Assembly: GCA_946478775.1 (NCBI GenBank)
Contig: CAMLDR010000025.1
Coordinates: forward strand, 1-33,464
DNA length: 33,464 nt
Direction: 5' to 3'
DNA from: an uncultured Flavobacteriales bacterium
Lineage (GTDB): Bacteria; Bacteroidota; Bacteroidia; Flavobacteriales; Crocinitomicaceae
Below are positions 15,829 through 24,598 of the stretch, one piece after another. A model generated the notes under the pieces. It worked only from the letters and a program-made list of their open reading frames with translations, ran no database searches and was not told where the DNA came from. The position numbers and the translations under genes are program-made. How positions within the stretch are numbered: position 1 is the first letter of the stretch; every line of letters begins with the position of its first letter.

Positions 15829-18546
15829 ATGTTGCGATTTATTACAACATTGGTATTACTATTTCCGATTATTTGCTTTGCTCAGACATCTGTAGTAAAA
15901 GGAACGGTAAAAGATAAAGTGTCAGAAGAATACATTCCCGGAGTTTACATTAGCCTGGGAACTTACAAGGCTATTACTGATGATAACGGGAACTATGAAT
16001 TCAAGGATGTACCTTATGGTTCATATAAATTGACTGTCGGGGCATTTGATTTTGATACACTGCAGTTAACTGTAGATATTAAAACCCCGGAAACGGTTAT
16101 TAATCCTGAATTGGGAGGAAGTACAGAAATTGAGGAGATCCGCGTCACAGCGAATATTTCAATGGATCGGAAAACACCGATAGCGATCACCAAAATATCT
16201 GCAGAACAAATTGCTGAAGAGTTGGGTTCTCGTGACCTGCCGATGCTTTTGAATGCAACTCCCGGGGTATATGCTACTCAAACGGGTGGAGGTGACGGCG
16301 ATTCACGGATTACTGTTCGTGGATTTGATCAGCGAAACGTGGGGGTTTTAATTGACGGGGTTCCGGTAAACGATATGGAGAACGGAGCGGTATATTGGTC
16401 AAACTGGTTTGGTTTGGATGCAATTACCAATCAGGTTCAGATTCAACGCGGATTGGGAGCTACCAAACTTTCCATGCCCTCTGTTGGAGGTTCCATGAAT
16501 ATTGTAACGAATGGAATGCACAATCGAAAAGGATTCTCGTTTAAACAAGAATACGGAACAGGAAACTTTTTGAGATCATCCGTTTCTTACAATTCAGGAA
16601 GAACCAAAAAAGGATGGGGATTCAATTTCTCCGGATCTTACAAACAAGGAGATGGCTGGGTGGAAGGTACCAATACACAGGGATATTTCTATTATGGAAA
16701 GATCCAAAAATTGATTAAAAAACATTTGATTAGTTTATCCGCTTTCGGTGCCCCGCAAAGACACGGACAGCGGTCATTTTATCAACCGATTCAATACTGG
16801 GATTCACAAACTGCCACTGATTTAGGTGTTACACTTGACCAAAGTGCAATCATTGACCGTGGGATTCGTTTTAATCAACATTGGGGCTATATCACCAATG
16901 GTAAAGGCGAGCAGGAACTTAAAAATGAACGCTTGAATTACTACCACAAACCACAAATCACATTAAAGGATTTTTGGCAAGTGAACAAAAAATTATCGAT
17001 TTCCAATATTGGGTATATGTCCATCGGTAGAGGTGGAGGTACGCGTTTGGCAAATTCTTCCGGAACACTTTACACCGAAGACGGACATGTGGATTGGGAT
17101 GCAATTATTAAAGCGAATCGGGTAGACCAATTATTTGGAGGACCTAACGTTGACCTTGCTTATTCCCCAACAGAATTGAAATCCACACAAGTTCTGATAT
17201 CATCCGTTAACAATCATTTTTGGTTAGGGTATTTAGGCCAGTTTCAATACGAATTGAATCCGAAATGGACTGTTTCAGGTGGAATTGATTACCGTTATTA
17301 TAAAGGGAGTCACTACCAGGAAATCACAGATCTTTTGGGCGGGGATTACTATGTAAATACGAGTAATTTCAATGATCCGAATCCAATGAAACGCAAAGGA
17401 GATAAAATCGCATTGAATACTTACAACAGTGACCGCGATGGATTCGTTCAATGGGGAGGAGTTTTTGGTTCTGTGGAGTATAGTGGAAACAGATGGACTG
17501 CCTTTTTGAATTTGTCGGGCGTTGTGAATGCTTACAAAGGAGTTGATTATTTCCAGAAAAAAGTATTGGATTTGGGAGATACGGTTCTTCGAATCGGTGC
17601 AAATGATACCATTGAGTATAATGGAAACACTTACAATGCGTCTTCAGAAGGTTTGGAAGATTATGCTACGGATTGGAAATCGATTCCGGGTGGAACAATA
17701 AAAGCAGGCGTTAGTTATATTTTGAATGAAAATTCAAAATTGTATACCAATTTGGGTTATTTATCCCGAACGCCTCAATTTAGCAATGTCATTGATAACA
17801 ACACCAACTCATTCTTCCGTGAAATAAAGAATGAAATTATCCAGGCGGTTGAATTGGGATATAGTTACTCCAATAAATATTTCGGAGTAAACGTAAACGG
17901 ATACTTTACCAATTGGAAAAACAAACCATTCCCATACGGGGTTGCAATTCCTGATCCGAATGATCCGACCGCAAGTATCTATTTGAATATTAATGGGATG
18001 GATGCGATTCATTACGGTGGTGAGTTGGACGTAGCTTACAATATTTTCAAAAACCTGACAGCTGAAGCAATGCTTTCTTTGGGTGACTGGACTTGGAATT
18101 CTTCTGAAAAGTTCTATGTGCCGGAATTGGATTATACCTTCGAGTTTGATGCTAAAGGAGTACACGTTGGAGATGCTGCACAAACGATGATGAATTTCAG
18201 CTTGAGATATGAGCCGATCAAAAAATTGTATTTCAAAGTGCAGTACCAATGGTTTGACAGGTATTATGCGGCATTCAATCCGTTTTATTTGCAAGGTGCA
18301 GATGCCAGAAGAGAGGCATGGAAACTACCTTCTTATGGTTTGTTGAATGGTTTTGCCGGGTATTCAATGAATATCAAAAAAGTGAACATCTTCTTCAATG
18401 CAATGGTTTCGAATATTTTGAACTCGAAATTCATGGCAGACGCAACAGATAGTTATTACGCTCCATTTAATTCGGATGCTCAGTCCGCTTCTGTCGTGTT
18501 TGGACAGGGGTTGAGATTTAATCTGACTTTGGGAGTTAATTTTTAA
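15829..18546 (+). CDS. TonB-dependent outer-membrane receptor with carboxypeptidase-like N-terminal domain
   Basis: The 905-residue product is an energised importer in the outer membrane. It has a signal peptide (ending IICFAQ), a carboxypeptidase-D regulatory-like domain (about 22-105, with GVYISLGTYKAITDDNGNYE), then a plug domain (about 115-235: GVYATQTGGG, RGFDQRNVGVLIDGVPVND, GGSMNIVTNG), and a long 22-strand-type barrel ending in an aromatic residue (LGVNF). No SusD partner is encoded next to it, so it is not a standard SusCD pair. It lies between a lamin-tail protein and a secreted endonuclease, 18 bp before the latter. From context its cargo may be nucleic-acid fragments, nucleotides or phosphate compounds, but that is inference; the sequence itself does not show the substrate. 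Confidence 0.94.
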   Translation: MLRFITTLVLLFPIICFAQTSVVKGTVKDKVSEEYIPGVYISLGTYKAITDDNGNYEFKDVPYGSYKLTVGAFDFDTLQLTVDIKTPETVINPELGGSTEIEEIRVTANISMDRKTPIAITKISAEQIAEELGSRDLPMLLNATPGVYATQTGGGDGDSRITVRGFDQRNVGVLIDGVPVNDMENGAVYWSNWFGLDAITNQVQIQRGLGATKLSMPSVGGSMNIVTNGMHNRKGFSFKQEYGTGNFLRSSVSYNSGRTKKGWGFNFSGSYKQGDGWVEGTNTQGYFYYGKIQKLIKKHLISLSAFGAPQRHGQRSFYQPIQYWDSQTATDLGVTLDQSAIIDRGIRFNQHWGYITNGKGEQELKNERLNYYHKPQITLKDFWQVNKKLSISNIGYMSIGRGGGTRLANSSGTLYTEDGHVDWDAIIKANRVDQLFGGPNVDLAYSPTELKSTQVLISSVNNHFWLGYLGQFQYELNPKWTVSGGIDYRYYKGSHYQEITDLLGGDYYVNTSNFNDPNPMKRKGDKIALNTYNSDRDGFVQWGGVFGSVEYSGNRWTAFLNLSGVVNAYKGVDYFQKKVLDLGDTVLRIGANDTIEYNGNTYNASSEGLEDYATDWKSIPGGTIKAGVSYILNENSKLYTNLGYLSRTPQFSNVIDNNTNSFFREIKNEIIQAVELGYSYSNKYFGVNVNGYFTNWKNKPFPYGVAIPDPNDPTASIYLNINGMDAIHYGGELDVAYNIFKNLTAEAMLSLGDWTWNSSEKFYVPELDYTFEFDAKGVHVGDAAQTMMNFSLRYEPIKKLYFKVQYQWFDRYYAAFNPFYLQGADARREAWKLPSYGLLNGFAGYSMNIKKVNIFFNAMVSNILNSKFMADATDSYYAPFNSDAQSASVVFGQGLRFNLTLGVNF

Positions 18547-18564
18547 ATACGAAAAACAACAACA

Positions 18565-20850
18565 ATGAATAAATTTTGGATATTAGCTTGTGTATGTTTG
18601 GCTTCACTTTCGGTGAATGCTCAGGCGACGATTGCAGATGCACGTAATTTTGCAATCGGACAAACAGTTACAATTAAAGGAGTTGTGACAAATGGTAGTG
18701 AGTTGGGACCAATTCGCTATGTGCAGGACGCTACCGGAGCACTTCCTGCTTACGGTTCAAATTTAAATGGTGTTCTTCGCGGAGATTCCATTACTGTAAC
18801 CGGAGTATTGTATGATTACAGTGGATTATTGGAAATTTCTCCGACTACCAGTTTTACGAATCATGGGGCGGTAACATTACCGAATCCATTGCCGGTTCCG
18901 CTTTCTGCAATCAATGAAATGATCGAATCCCAATTGGTACGTGTAGATAATGTAACCTTTACAACTTCCGGTTCTTTTGCAGCAGGAAACAGTACGGTAC
19001 AAATTTCGGATGGAACAACGACCATGGATGTTCGTATCAACGGAACTACCAATATTGACGGAACTACAATTCCTGCAGGGCCAGTTTCAATTATTGCCCT
19101 GGTTGGTCAGTTCAATGCAAACTATCAGTTGGTTCCCAGAGCTTTGAATGATATTTTTGCTTATGTTCCACCGGCGAGAGAAATCAATGTAACAATCGGC
19201 GGTACAACTTACCTGACAGGAAGCCAGTTTGCTGTTGGTACAAGTGCTTCTACTACGGTAACAATTCAGAATACCGGTTCAGGTAACTTAACAGTTTCAG
19301 GAGCATCTTTCTCCGGGGCAAATGCGGCAGATTATGCTACTACATTTACCAATGCAGTGATTGCTGGAGGAACTTCAAGTACATTTACGGTGAATTTCAC
19401 AGCAGGTGGTACAGGATCCCGTTTAGGGGCTTTGACAATTTCTTCTGATGATTCGGATGAAAGTGCTTACGTGATCAACTTATATGGTATCGGTACAAAC
19501 AACCTGGCTACAGAACCTGCAGCTAATCCTACAAATCTTACTTTTCCTACAAACGAAGCTTACACTTTTAGCGGATCATTTATGCCGAGTGCAGGATCGG
19601 AGAATTATTTAGTAGTTTACACGAAAAATGGTGCGGCGGTTTCCGGTGCTCCGGTTGACGGAACTTCTTACAAAAGAGGTGATGTTGTTGGAAACGGACA
19701 AGTAGCTTACGTTGGTCCGGCAGTAAATTTCTCGCCACGCCACGTCATTGCAAATGAAACCTATAATATTGCCGTGTTTGCGTTCAATGGACCTGCTTCA
19801 TTTGAAAATTACAGAACAACTGCACCACTTACAGGAAATGTTACTTCCCAGGGGCAGCAAATCGGGAATTATTACAATGGAATCAATCACACAGCGCCGA
19901 CTTTCCTTACATCTTTAAGCGCTCTAATCAATCCGCATACGGTTATTTCCTACACCAACTACAAATCAACTGTAATGGCTCAGTTTGAAGTAAGAGATAC
20001 TACACTTGGAAGATCATTGGTTGTTTGTTCATATACAGGTGAGCGTAAAATCTTTGATGATCCGTTTGATTGGACAACTGTAGGATATTCTCGTGAGCAC
20101 ACGTATTCACATTCCTGGATGCCAACTTATCCGGCAGATGGAACTCCGACTAAACCAGAGTATGCTGATCAGCATAATTTATATCCGGTGAACCAAAATC
20201 AGGCAAACTCACCAAGAAGTAACTTACCGATGAATGAGATTACAGGAAATGTAGTTTTCACTTATTTGAACGGAAGAGTAGGATACAACGGAGCACAATT
20301 GGTATATGAACCAAGAGAAGAACAAAAAGGAAATGCAGCCAGAGCAATGTTCTATATGGCAACGGCTTACAACGGAATTTCCGGGAACAACTGGCAATTG
20401 CCGACAAATCAGGATCAGGAGATTTTGAAAACATGGCATGAGACAGATACTCCGGATAATTACGAGATTGCTCGTAACGAGTACATTTTCTCTCAACAGG
20501 GAAATAGAAATCCATACGTGGATAGTGTTCATTTTACTTGTTATGTTAACTTTTCCAATATGTCATATGTGACTGCAGGATGCGGTGATTTGGGAATCAA
20601 CGAGCAATTGTTGCAGCAAAATTTAGTGGTGTTCCCTGTTCCTGCTCAAACAGAACTATTTGTTCAGGTTAACGGAACGCAAATCACGAGCTACAAAATT
20701 GTTGCGTTATCCGGTCAATTGATCGAAAATAAAACTAACTTAACGTCTGATGTTTTGAAATTGAATACTGCGGCATTCAATGCAGGAACATACTTCATTG
20801 AAGTAGAAACTCCTTACGGAAAAGTAGAACGAACATTCATCGTTGAGTAA
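18565..20850 (+). CDS. Secreted endonuclease I with OB-fold-like N-terminus and T9SS sorting domain
   Basis: This 761-residue modular protein begins with a signal peptide (1-20, ending VNAQ). Residues of about 21-200 carry two OB-fold-like segments (GQTVTIKGVV, then YVQDATGAL) like the nucleic-acid-binding parts of large extracellular nucleases. An anchor-type Ig domain (about 205-310: TVTIQNTGSGNLTVSG) and another beta domain (about 320-425) follow. The endonuclease I (EndA/NucM/Vvn) domain spans about 434-665, with the active-site pair Glu511-His512 in SREHTYSHSW and the DQHNLYPVNQNQANSPRSNLP-like region at 535-555 that holds the metal-binding Asn. This family cuts DNA and RNA non-specifically using one divalent metal and a His base. 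The T9SS tail (VVFPVPAQTEL, ending VERTFIVE) sends it to the surface or medium. It is followed after one base by the 5'-nucleotidase genes. Confidence 0.9.
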   Translation: MNKFWILACVCLASLSVNAQATIADARNFAIGQTVTIKGVVTNGSELGPIRYVQDATGALPAYGSNLNGVLRGDSITVTGVLYDYSGLLEISPTTSFTNHGAVTLPNPLPVPLSAINEMIESQLVRVDNVTFTTSGSFAAGNSTVQISDGTTTMDVRINGTTNIDGTTIPAGPVSIIALVGQFNANYQLVPRALNDIFAYVPPAREINVTIGGTTYLTGSQFAVGTSASTTVTIQNTGSGNLTVSGASFSGANAADYATTFTNAVIAGGTSSTFTVNFTAGGTGSRLGALTISSDDSDESAYVINLYGIGTNNLATEPAANPTNLTFPTNEAYTFSGSFMPSAGSENYLVVYTKNGAAVSGAPVDGTSYKRGDVVGNGQVAYVGPAVNFSPRHVIANETYNIAVFAFNGPASFENYRTTAPLTGNVTSQGQQIGNYYNGINHTAPTFLTSLSALINPHTVISYTNYKSTVMAQFEVRDTTLGRSLVVCSYTGERKIFDDPFDWTTVGYSREHTYSHSWMPTYPADGTPTKPEYADQHNLYPVNQNQANSPRSNLPMNEITGNVVFTYLNGRVGYNGAQLVYEPREEQKGNAARAMFYMATAYNGISGNNWQLPTNQDQEILKTWHETDTPDNYEIARNEYIFSQQGNRNPYVDSVHFTCYVNFSNMSYVTAGCGDLGINEQLLQQNLVVFPVPAQTELFVQVNGTQITSYKIVALSGQLIENKTNLTSDVLKLNTAAFNAGTYFIEVETPYGKVERTFIVE

Positions 20851-20851
20851 T

Positions 20852-21559
20852 ATGAAGAAACTTGTTTTTCTTTTTTTTCTTATAGGAGCAGGTCTTACGG
20901 CCTGCTCTTATCATTTACAGATAAAGGGATCGAAACAGAACATTGACGATACGAGCAAAAACTCGGTGGAAATGGACTCGCTGACAGCTCCCTACCGGAG
21001 AGAAATGCTCAAAGAGTTCGGATTGGTGATCGGCGAAACAACTACTGATCTGGTTACAGGTAGACCGAATTCTACTTTGGGTTTTTGGCTGTGTGACGCA
21101 TTGATCAAAAAAGCAAAAGACAGTTCCTTCTTCAAAAATGAACCACTTGTAGCATTTATAAATATCGGTGGATTAAGAGCTGATCTGCCTAAAGGAATGA
21201 TTACGGTGGGTGATATTTACAAAGTGATGCCCTTTGATAACCGCATGGTCTTTCTCAAATTGTCTTTGGATAAAATTCCGGAAATGGAGGTGTATCTGAA
21301 AGAGAAAGGCGGGGAACCTATCGGTGGTTTTAAACTGGAAAAAGGAAAATTGGTTTTTCCGGATAAACTGGCCGAAGAAAGGAATTATTTTTGGGTGGTT
21401 ACTTCTGATTTTTTAGCAAATGGGGGTGATAATATGTTCTTCTTTAACAATCCGTTGCAGCGATTTGATACCAATATTCTTTTCCGTGACTTTATCATTG
21501 AAGCTGTTAAAAAAGAGCAAAAAATCACTTTTTATCCCGAAGAAAGAATAAATTGGTAA
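20852..21559 (+). CDS. 5'-nucleotidase C-terminal (substrate-binding) domain lipoprotein
   Basis: This 235-residue lipoprotein has the lipobox LTAC (Cys18) after a short hydrophobic signal. The rest matches the C-terminal domain of UshA-type 5'-nucleotidases, which binds the nucleoside: NIGGLR (104-109, the NGGGIR-type motif), ITVGDIYKVMPFDN and the FLANGGDNMF loop (GGD 191-193). The catalytic metallophosphoesterase half is missing here and is encoded by the next gene, so the usual single protein is split and the halves are in reversed order. The start is the ATG at 20852; the upstream in-frame TTG at 20843 overlaps the endonuclease gene and would spoil the signal. Gaps are one base on both sides, so the three genes are surely co-translated. 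Confidence 0.92.
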   Translation: MKKLVFLFFLIGAGLTACSYHLQIKGSKQNIDDTSKNSVEMDSLTAPYRREMLKEFGLVIGETTTDLVTGRPNSTLGFWLCDALIKKAKDSSFFKNEPLVAFINIGGLRADLPKGMITVGDIYKVMPFDNRMVFLKLSLDKIPEMEVYLKEKGGEPIGGFKLEKGKLVFPDKLAEERNYFWVVTSDFLANGGDNMFFFNNPLQRFDTNILFRDFIIEAVKKEQKITFYPEERINW

Positions 21560-21560
21560 G

Positions 21561-22481
21561 ATGGAAAGAAGATTATTTTTACAGCAGACAGGTGTAGTTG
21601 CAGGTGCTGCCATGATAGCTCCTTCGCTAATGAGCGCTCAAAAAAAGCAGAACAAATTAGTAATCCTGCATACTAACGATACCCATTCCAACATTGATCC
21701 GTTTCCGGTAAATCACCCCAAGTTCCCGAATATGGGAGGAGTTTCCAGAAGAGCGAGTTTGATTGAATCCATTCGCGGCCAGGAGGACCATGTTTTGTTA
21801 CTGGATGCCGGAGACATTTTCCAGGGAACACCTTATTTCAATAAGTTTAAAGGAGTTTTGGAAATGAAAACCATGGCTGCCATGAAATACGATATTGTAA
21901 CGCTTGGTAACCACGATTTCGATATCGGAATGGAAGCCTATAAAAGTGCATTGTCCCATGCTTCATTCCAGGTGGTAAATGCCAATTATGAATTGAGTTC
22001 CACTCCGCTTTCCGAAGTGGTAAAACCCTATACGATTATCAGGAAAGCCGGATTTAAGATCGGGGTTTTTGGATTGGGCGTAAATCTGCAAGGCCTGGTA
22101 CCTAATGAAAGCTGGAAAGGACTAAGCTACCGCGACCCGATTGCAACTGCTCAGGATCAGACAGATAAACTGCGTAAAGAAGAAAAGTGTGATGTGGTTA
22201 TTTGCCTTTCGCATTTGGGATATGAGTACAAAACCAGCCAGGTTTCCGATAAGGTATTGGCTGTGTCCACATCAGGTATTGATGTCATTATTGGCGGACA
22301 TACGCATACTTTCCTGGAAGATTTGCAGGAATTTAAGAATAAAGAAGGAAAAAACGTTTTTGTAAACCAGGTTGGTTACGGAGGATTGAAATTAGGGCGT
22401 ATCGATATTGAATTGTGCCCTGATTCCGGAAAGTTTACGATTGCTTCGGTGAATCAATTATTGGACGAGAATATTGCATAA
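21561..22481 (+). CDS. 5'-nucleotidase metallophosphoesterase (catalytic) domain protein
   Basis: This 306-residue product is the catalytic half of an UshA-type 5'-nucleotidase, removing phosphate from nucleoside monophosphates in the periplasm. The N-terminus MERRLFLQQTGVVAGA fits a twin-arginine (Tat) signal, RRxFL followed by a modest hydrophobic stretch and LMSAQ. Metal ligands are all present: Asp40 and His42 (LHTNDTHS), Asp85 (DAGDIFQGT), Asn117-His118 (LGNHDFD), His218 (CLSHLGY), His247 and His249 (GGHTHT). The protein stops where the substrate-binding domain would begin; that domain is the preceding lipoprotein. Tat export would suit a protein that takes up its two metals before export. 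It is the last gene of the cluster and is followed by a strong palindromic terminator. Confidence 0.94.
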   Translation: MERRLFLQQTGVVAGAAMIAPSLMSAQKKQNKLVILHTNDTHSNIDPFPVNHPKFPNMGGVSRRASLIESIRGQEDHVLLLDAGDIFQGTPYFNKFKGVLEMKTMAAMKYDIVTLGNHDFDIGMEAYKSALSHASFQVVNANYELSSTPLSEVVKPYTIIRKAGFKIGVFGLGVNLQGLVPNESWKGLSYRDPIATAQDQTDKLRKEEKCDVVICLSHLGYEYKTSQVSDKVLAVSTSGIDVIIGGHTHTFLEDLQEFKNKEGKNVFVNQVGYGGLKLGRIDIELCPDSGKFTIASVNQLLDENIA

Positions 22482-22486
22482 TGTAA

Positions 22487-22528
22487 AAAAAACGTGGGCA
22501 CGCGATTAATCGCGTGCCCACGTTTTTT
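22487..22528. terminator. Bidirectional terminator, copy 1 of the GCACGCGATTAATCGCGTGC repeat
   Basis: A 42-bp perfect palindrome sits in the 57-bp gap between two convergent genes. Its GC-rich arms CGTGGGCACGCGAT/ATCGCGTGCCCACG are flanked by six A on the left and six T on the right, so it ends transcription in both directions. The same core occurs at 28153-28184 and 31602-31635. Confidence 0.88.
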
Positions 22529-22538
22529 ATTTTTCAAT

Positions 22539-23711
22539 TCATTCCGGAATTTCTTCCAGCTGCTCTTTGGATAACTTCATGATGGCAATCCGGTCAAAAC
22601 TTCCCATAATTTTTGCCTGAACAAGGATGTGCAATTCTCCGGCTTCGTTTTGAATAAAGTCGCAAGCTGTAACAGGAATGTTTTTTCCCAGGTATTTTTT
22701 TCCGGCCAAATTCCCACCGGAATAAAGGCTTAATACGAGCTGATTGCTCCTGGTGGAAGAAAGAAAAGCTTTATAGGAAGCACCTCCGATCGAAAGATCT
22801 TTGATGAGAACCGGCTTTTGGGCATCCAGTTCCGAATGGCCCTGCGCAGGAATAGATTCCGTGATATCGATAGTTGTGGGACTAAGCGACGCATTCGCAT
22901 TGTAATAGAGATTATCGTAAGAAAAACGGGCAAGTGAAAAAGCATTGCCTCCTGAAGGAGAAATCGCCGACAATCCACCATTGAACCCTGCCCCGTTGTA
23001 AACTCCGGCAAAATTGAGGTTCTGGTCCAGGAAAATCAATGAAAAACTGTAATTGTAGAAGCCGTTCATGACAATGTAATTTTGTTCTGGTGTAGAACTC
23101 ACAAAGAAGGGCATACGTTTTCCGGTAAAAGTCATGTGTTCTACAATCCGGTCTTCCACATCCGTAAAAATGTCCAGGTCTGCAGATTGGAGAATGGAGC
23201 CAAGATCAGCTGTTAATTTATGGATTCCTGTCTGCATGCTTAATCGGTTGTAATTCTGGATGTATACATTTTGCCCGGAATGGTAAGCATAAGTAGGATA
23301 AAGTACGTCTGTGAAAGTGGCAACTTCAGTGATAGAATGATTGGCTTCATCTATTTTCAGTACATAAGTAAATAGACCCACGGCATCCATGCAGACCAAA
23401 TAATTCTGACCATTGCTTTTGATCAGGTTCGGAACAGCATTGACATAGTTAGCGGGCAGTTCGTAGTTCCACACAAATTCCCCGGTATTGTCGATCTTCA
23501 TTAAATGAATGCGCCATCCGTCGTAAGCACTCATGACCAAATAGCCGTCATTACTTGCAGAGGCAGAGATGCTCAGGGGATTAAAATGTTTGTTCCCATC
23601 CTGATCATCATAGATTTTGATGAAAGGAATTTCTTCCGGTTTGGCTTTCTTGCAGCTTGAAAAACTCAATCCAAGACCCAAAAAGATTACTGAATAAATA
23701 AATAGCTTCAT
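22539..23711 (-). CDS. Lipoprotein of unknown function, last gene of the DUF1800/DUF1501 operon
   Basis: The product has 390 residues. The signal ends in a lipobox (LSFSSC, Cys at about 20) followed by KKAKPEE, so it is probably an outer-membrane lipoprotein. The body is rich in beta strands with repeated phrases of the kind DGYLVMSAYDG, GEFVWNYELP and NQLVLSLYSGG, which suggests a beta-propeller or WD/PQQ-like fold; no named family is recognised. It begins 20 bases after the barrel gene, which makes co-transcription likely. It could be a periplasmic or surface partner of that barrel. Confidence 0.75.
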   Translation of the reverse strand: MKLFIYSVIFLGLGLSFSSCKKAKPEEIPFIKIYDDQDGNKHFNPLSISASASNDGYLVMSAYDGWRIHLMKIDNTGEFVWNYELPANYVNAVPNLIKSNGQNYLVCMDAVGLFTYVLKIDEANHSITEVATFTDVLYPTYAYHSGQNVYIQNYNRLSMQTGIHKLTADLGSILQSADLDIFTDVEDRIVEHMTFTGKRMPFFVSSTPEQNYIVMNGFYNYSFSLIFLDQNLNFAGVYNGAGFNGGLSAISPSGGNAFSLARFSYDNLYYNANASLSPTTIDITESIPAQGHSELDAQKPVLIKDLSIGGASYKAFLSSTRSNQLVLSLYSGGNLAGKKYLGKNIPVTACDFIQNEAGELHILVQAKIMGSFDRIAIMKLSKEQLEEIPE

Positions 23712-23731
23712 ACGAATGAATTTAGTTCGGA

Positions 23732-24598
23732 TTAATGTCTGCTTTTTCTTAGAATTCCTAAAGAGATCGAGTTGTCAATCGGGAACATAATCGTCAGTTG
23801 AATATCCAGGTTCATCAATTTCAACTGGTCCATCACATCCAGGTATTGAACACTGAACCCGGTATAATCGGCATACCGGTTTTGTTCATTGACCATGGAA
23901 CGAAATCCATAACGGAAATTACTTTCGAGACTGATGGCAAAATAATTGGCAAAATAGGTAAATCCGACACCTGCAGAAAGGCCGAAATTTGCTTTGTTCA
24001 TATGCTGGGTAAGATCTGCTTCACCTGTTTTATCTGCTGTTTTTTTATCCACTTCTTCATCGATTGTGTAATCGTAGAAGATCGTTTTCTTAGCCTGATG
24101 TCTGAAATTGGCATAAATTCCTCCCTGGATATAGGGAGAGAATTGGGAAACCGTGAAATCCCAGCGAAGTAATAAGGGAAGATTTACACCCGACAATTTT
24201 TGCTGGTGCATCATTTCTATGCCGAAATCTGCCCCGTTTACCGTGTCGGACCAGGAATAAGCTGTTCGGTAATTGAAGCTGCTGGTTTGATAAGCTGGCT
24301 GAAACACAATGGCCAGGTTCTTTTTGAACGAATACGAAAAGTACAAGCCAAACTGCGAACCTCTGTTTTGGAATAAAGGCTGGTAATCTTTTTCTGCATC
24401 CGTATTGGTTGCTGAAGACTGCGGAGTAATCAAGAGCAGGTTGTAGTCTTTAACCACCTGGGCAGCACCAAAATTCATCCCACCTGAAATTCCCAGGTAA
24501 ATCCGGTTCTTTCGGTGGACAGTGTATTTTGTTTGGGCCATTCCGCTGTAGCTTAGCAGGAAGACCGATAAGAAGCATAAAATTCTGTTTAACATCAT
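23732..24598 (-). CDS. Outer-membrane beta-barrel protein (PorT/OMP_b-brl family-like)
   Basis: The product has 288 residues. A signal peptide (ending YSGMAQ) precedes a chain of amphipathic strands: RIYLGISGGMNFG, GSQFGLYFSYSF, LAIVFQPAYQTSS, NLPLLLRWDF, FSPYIQGGIYANF, FGLSAGVGFTYF. This is the pattern of eight-stranded outer-membrane barrels in Bacteroidota; a lysine-rich loop lies between strands near residues 170-190. The start codon overlaps the stop of the DUF1501 gene by one base (TAATG), so translation is coupled. A second ATG directly follows the first, and either could be used. Function not known; the context points to a complex with the DUF1501 protein and the following lipoprotein. 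Confidence 0.85.
   Translation of the reverse strand: MMLNRILCFLSVFLLSYSGMAQTKYTVHRKNRIYLGISGGMNFGAAQVVKDYNLLLITPQSSATNTDAEKDYQPLFQNRGSQFGLYFSYSFKKNLAIVFQPAYQTSSFNYRTAYSWSDTVNGADFGIEMMHQQKLSGVNLPLLLRWDFTVSQFSPYIQGGIYANFRHQAKKTIFYDYTIDEEVDKKTADKTGEADLTQHMNKANFGLSAGVGFTYFANYFAISLESNFRYGFRSMVNEQNRYADYTGFSVQYLDVMDQLKLMNLDIQLTIMFPIDNSISLGILRKSRH

Noticed and set aside
17809..18294. 161-residue open frame on the minus strand
   Set aside because: It lies wholly inside the TonB-receptor barrel on the opposite strand, has no signal, start context or recognisable domain, and the receptor frame is clearly the coding one.
15829..18546. SusC/SusD polysaccharide utilisation locus
   Set aside because: There is no SusD-like gene and no glycosidase near the receptor; the neighbours are nucleic-acid enzymes.
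23798..24172. 124-residue plus-strand frame opposite the outer-membrane barrel gene
   Set aside because: Antisense shadow; Cys/His/Ile-rich composition arises from the complement of barrel codons.
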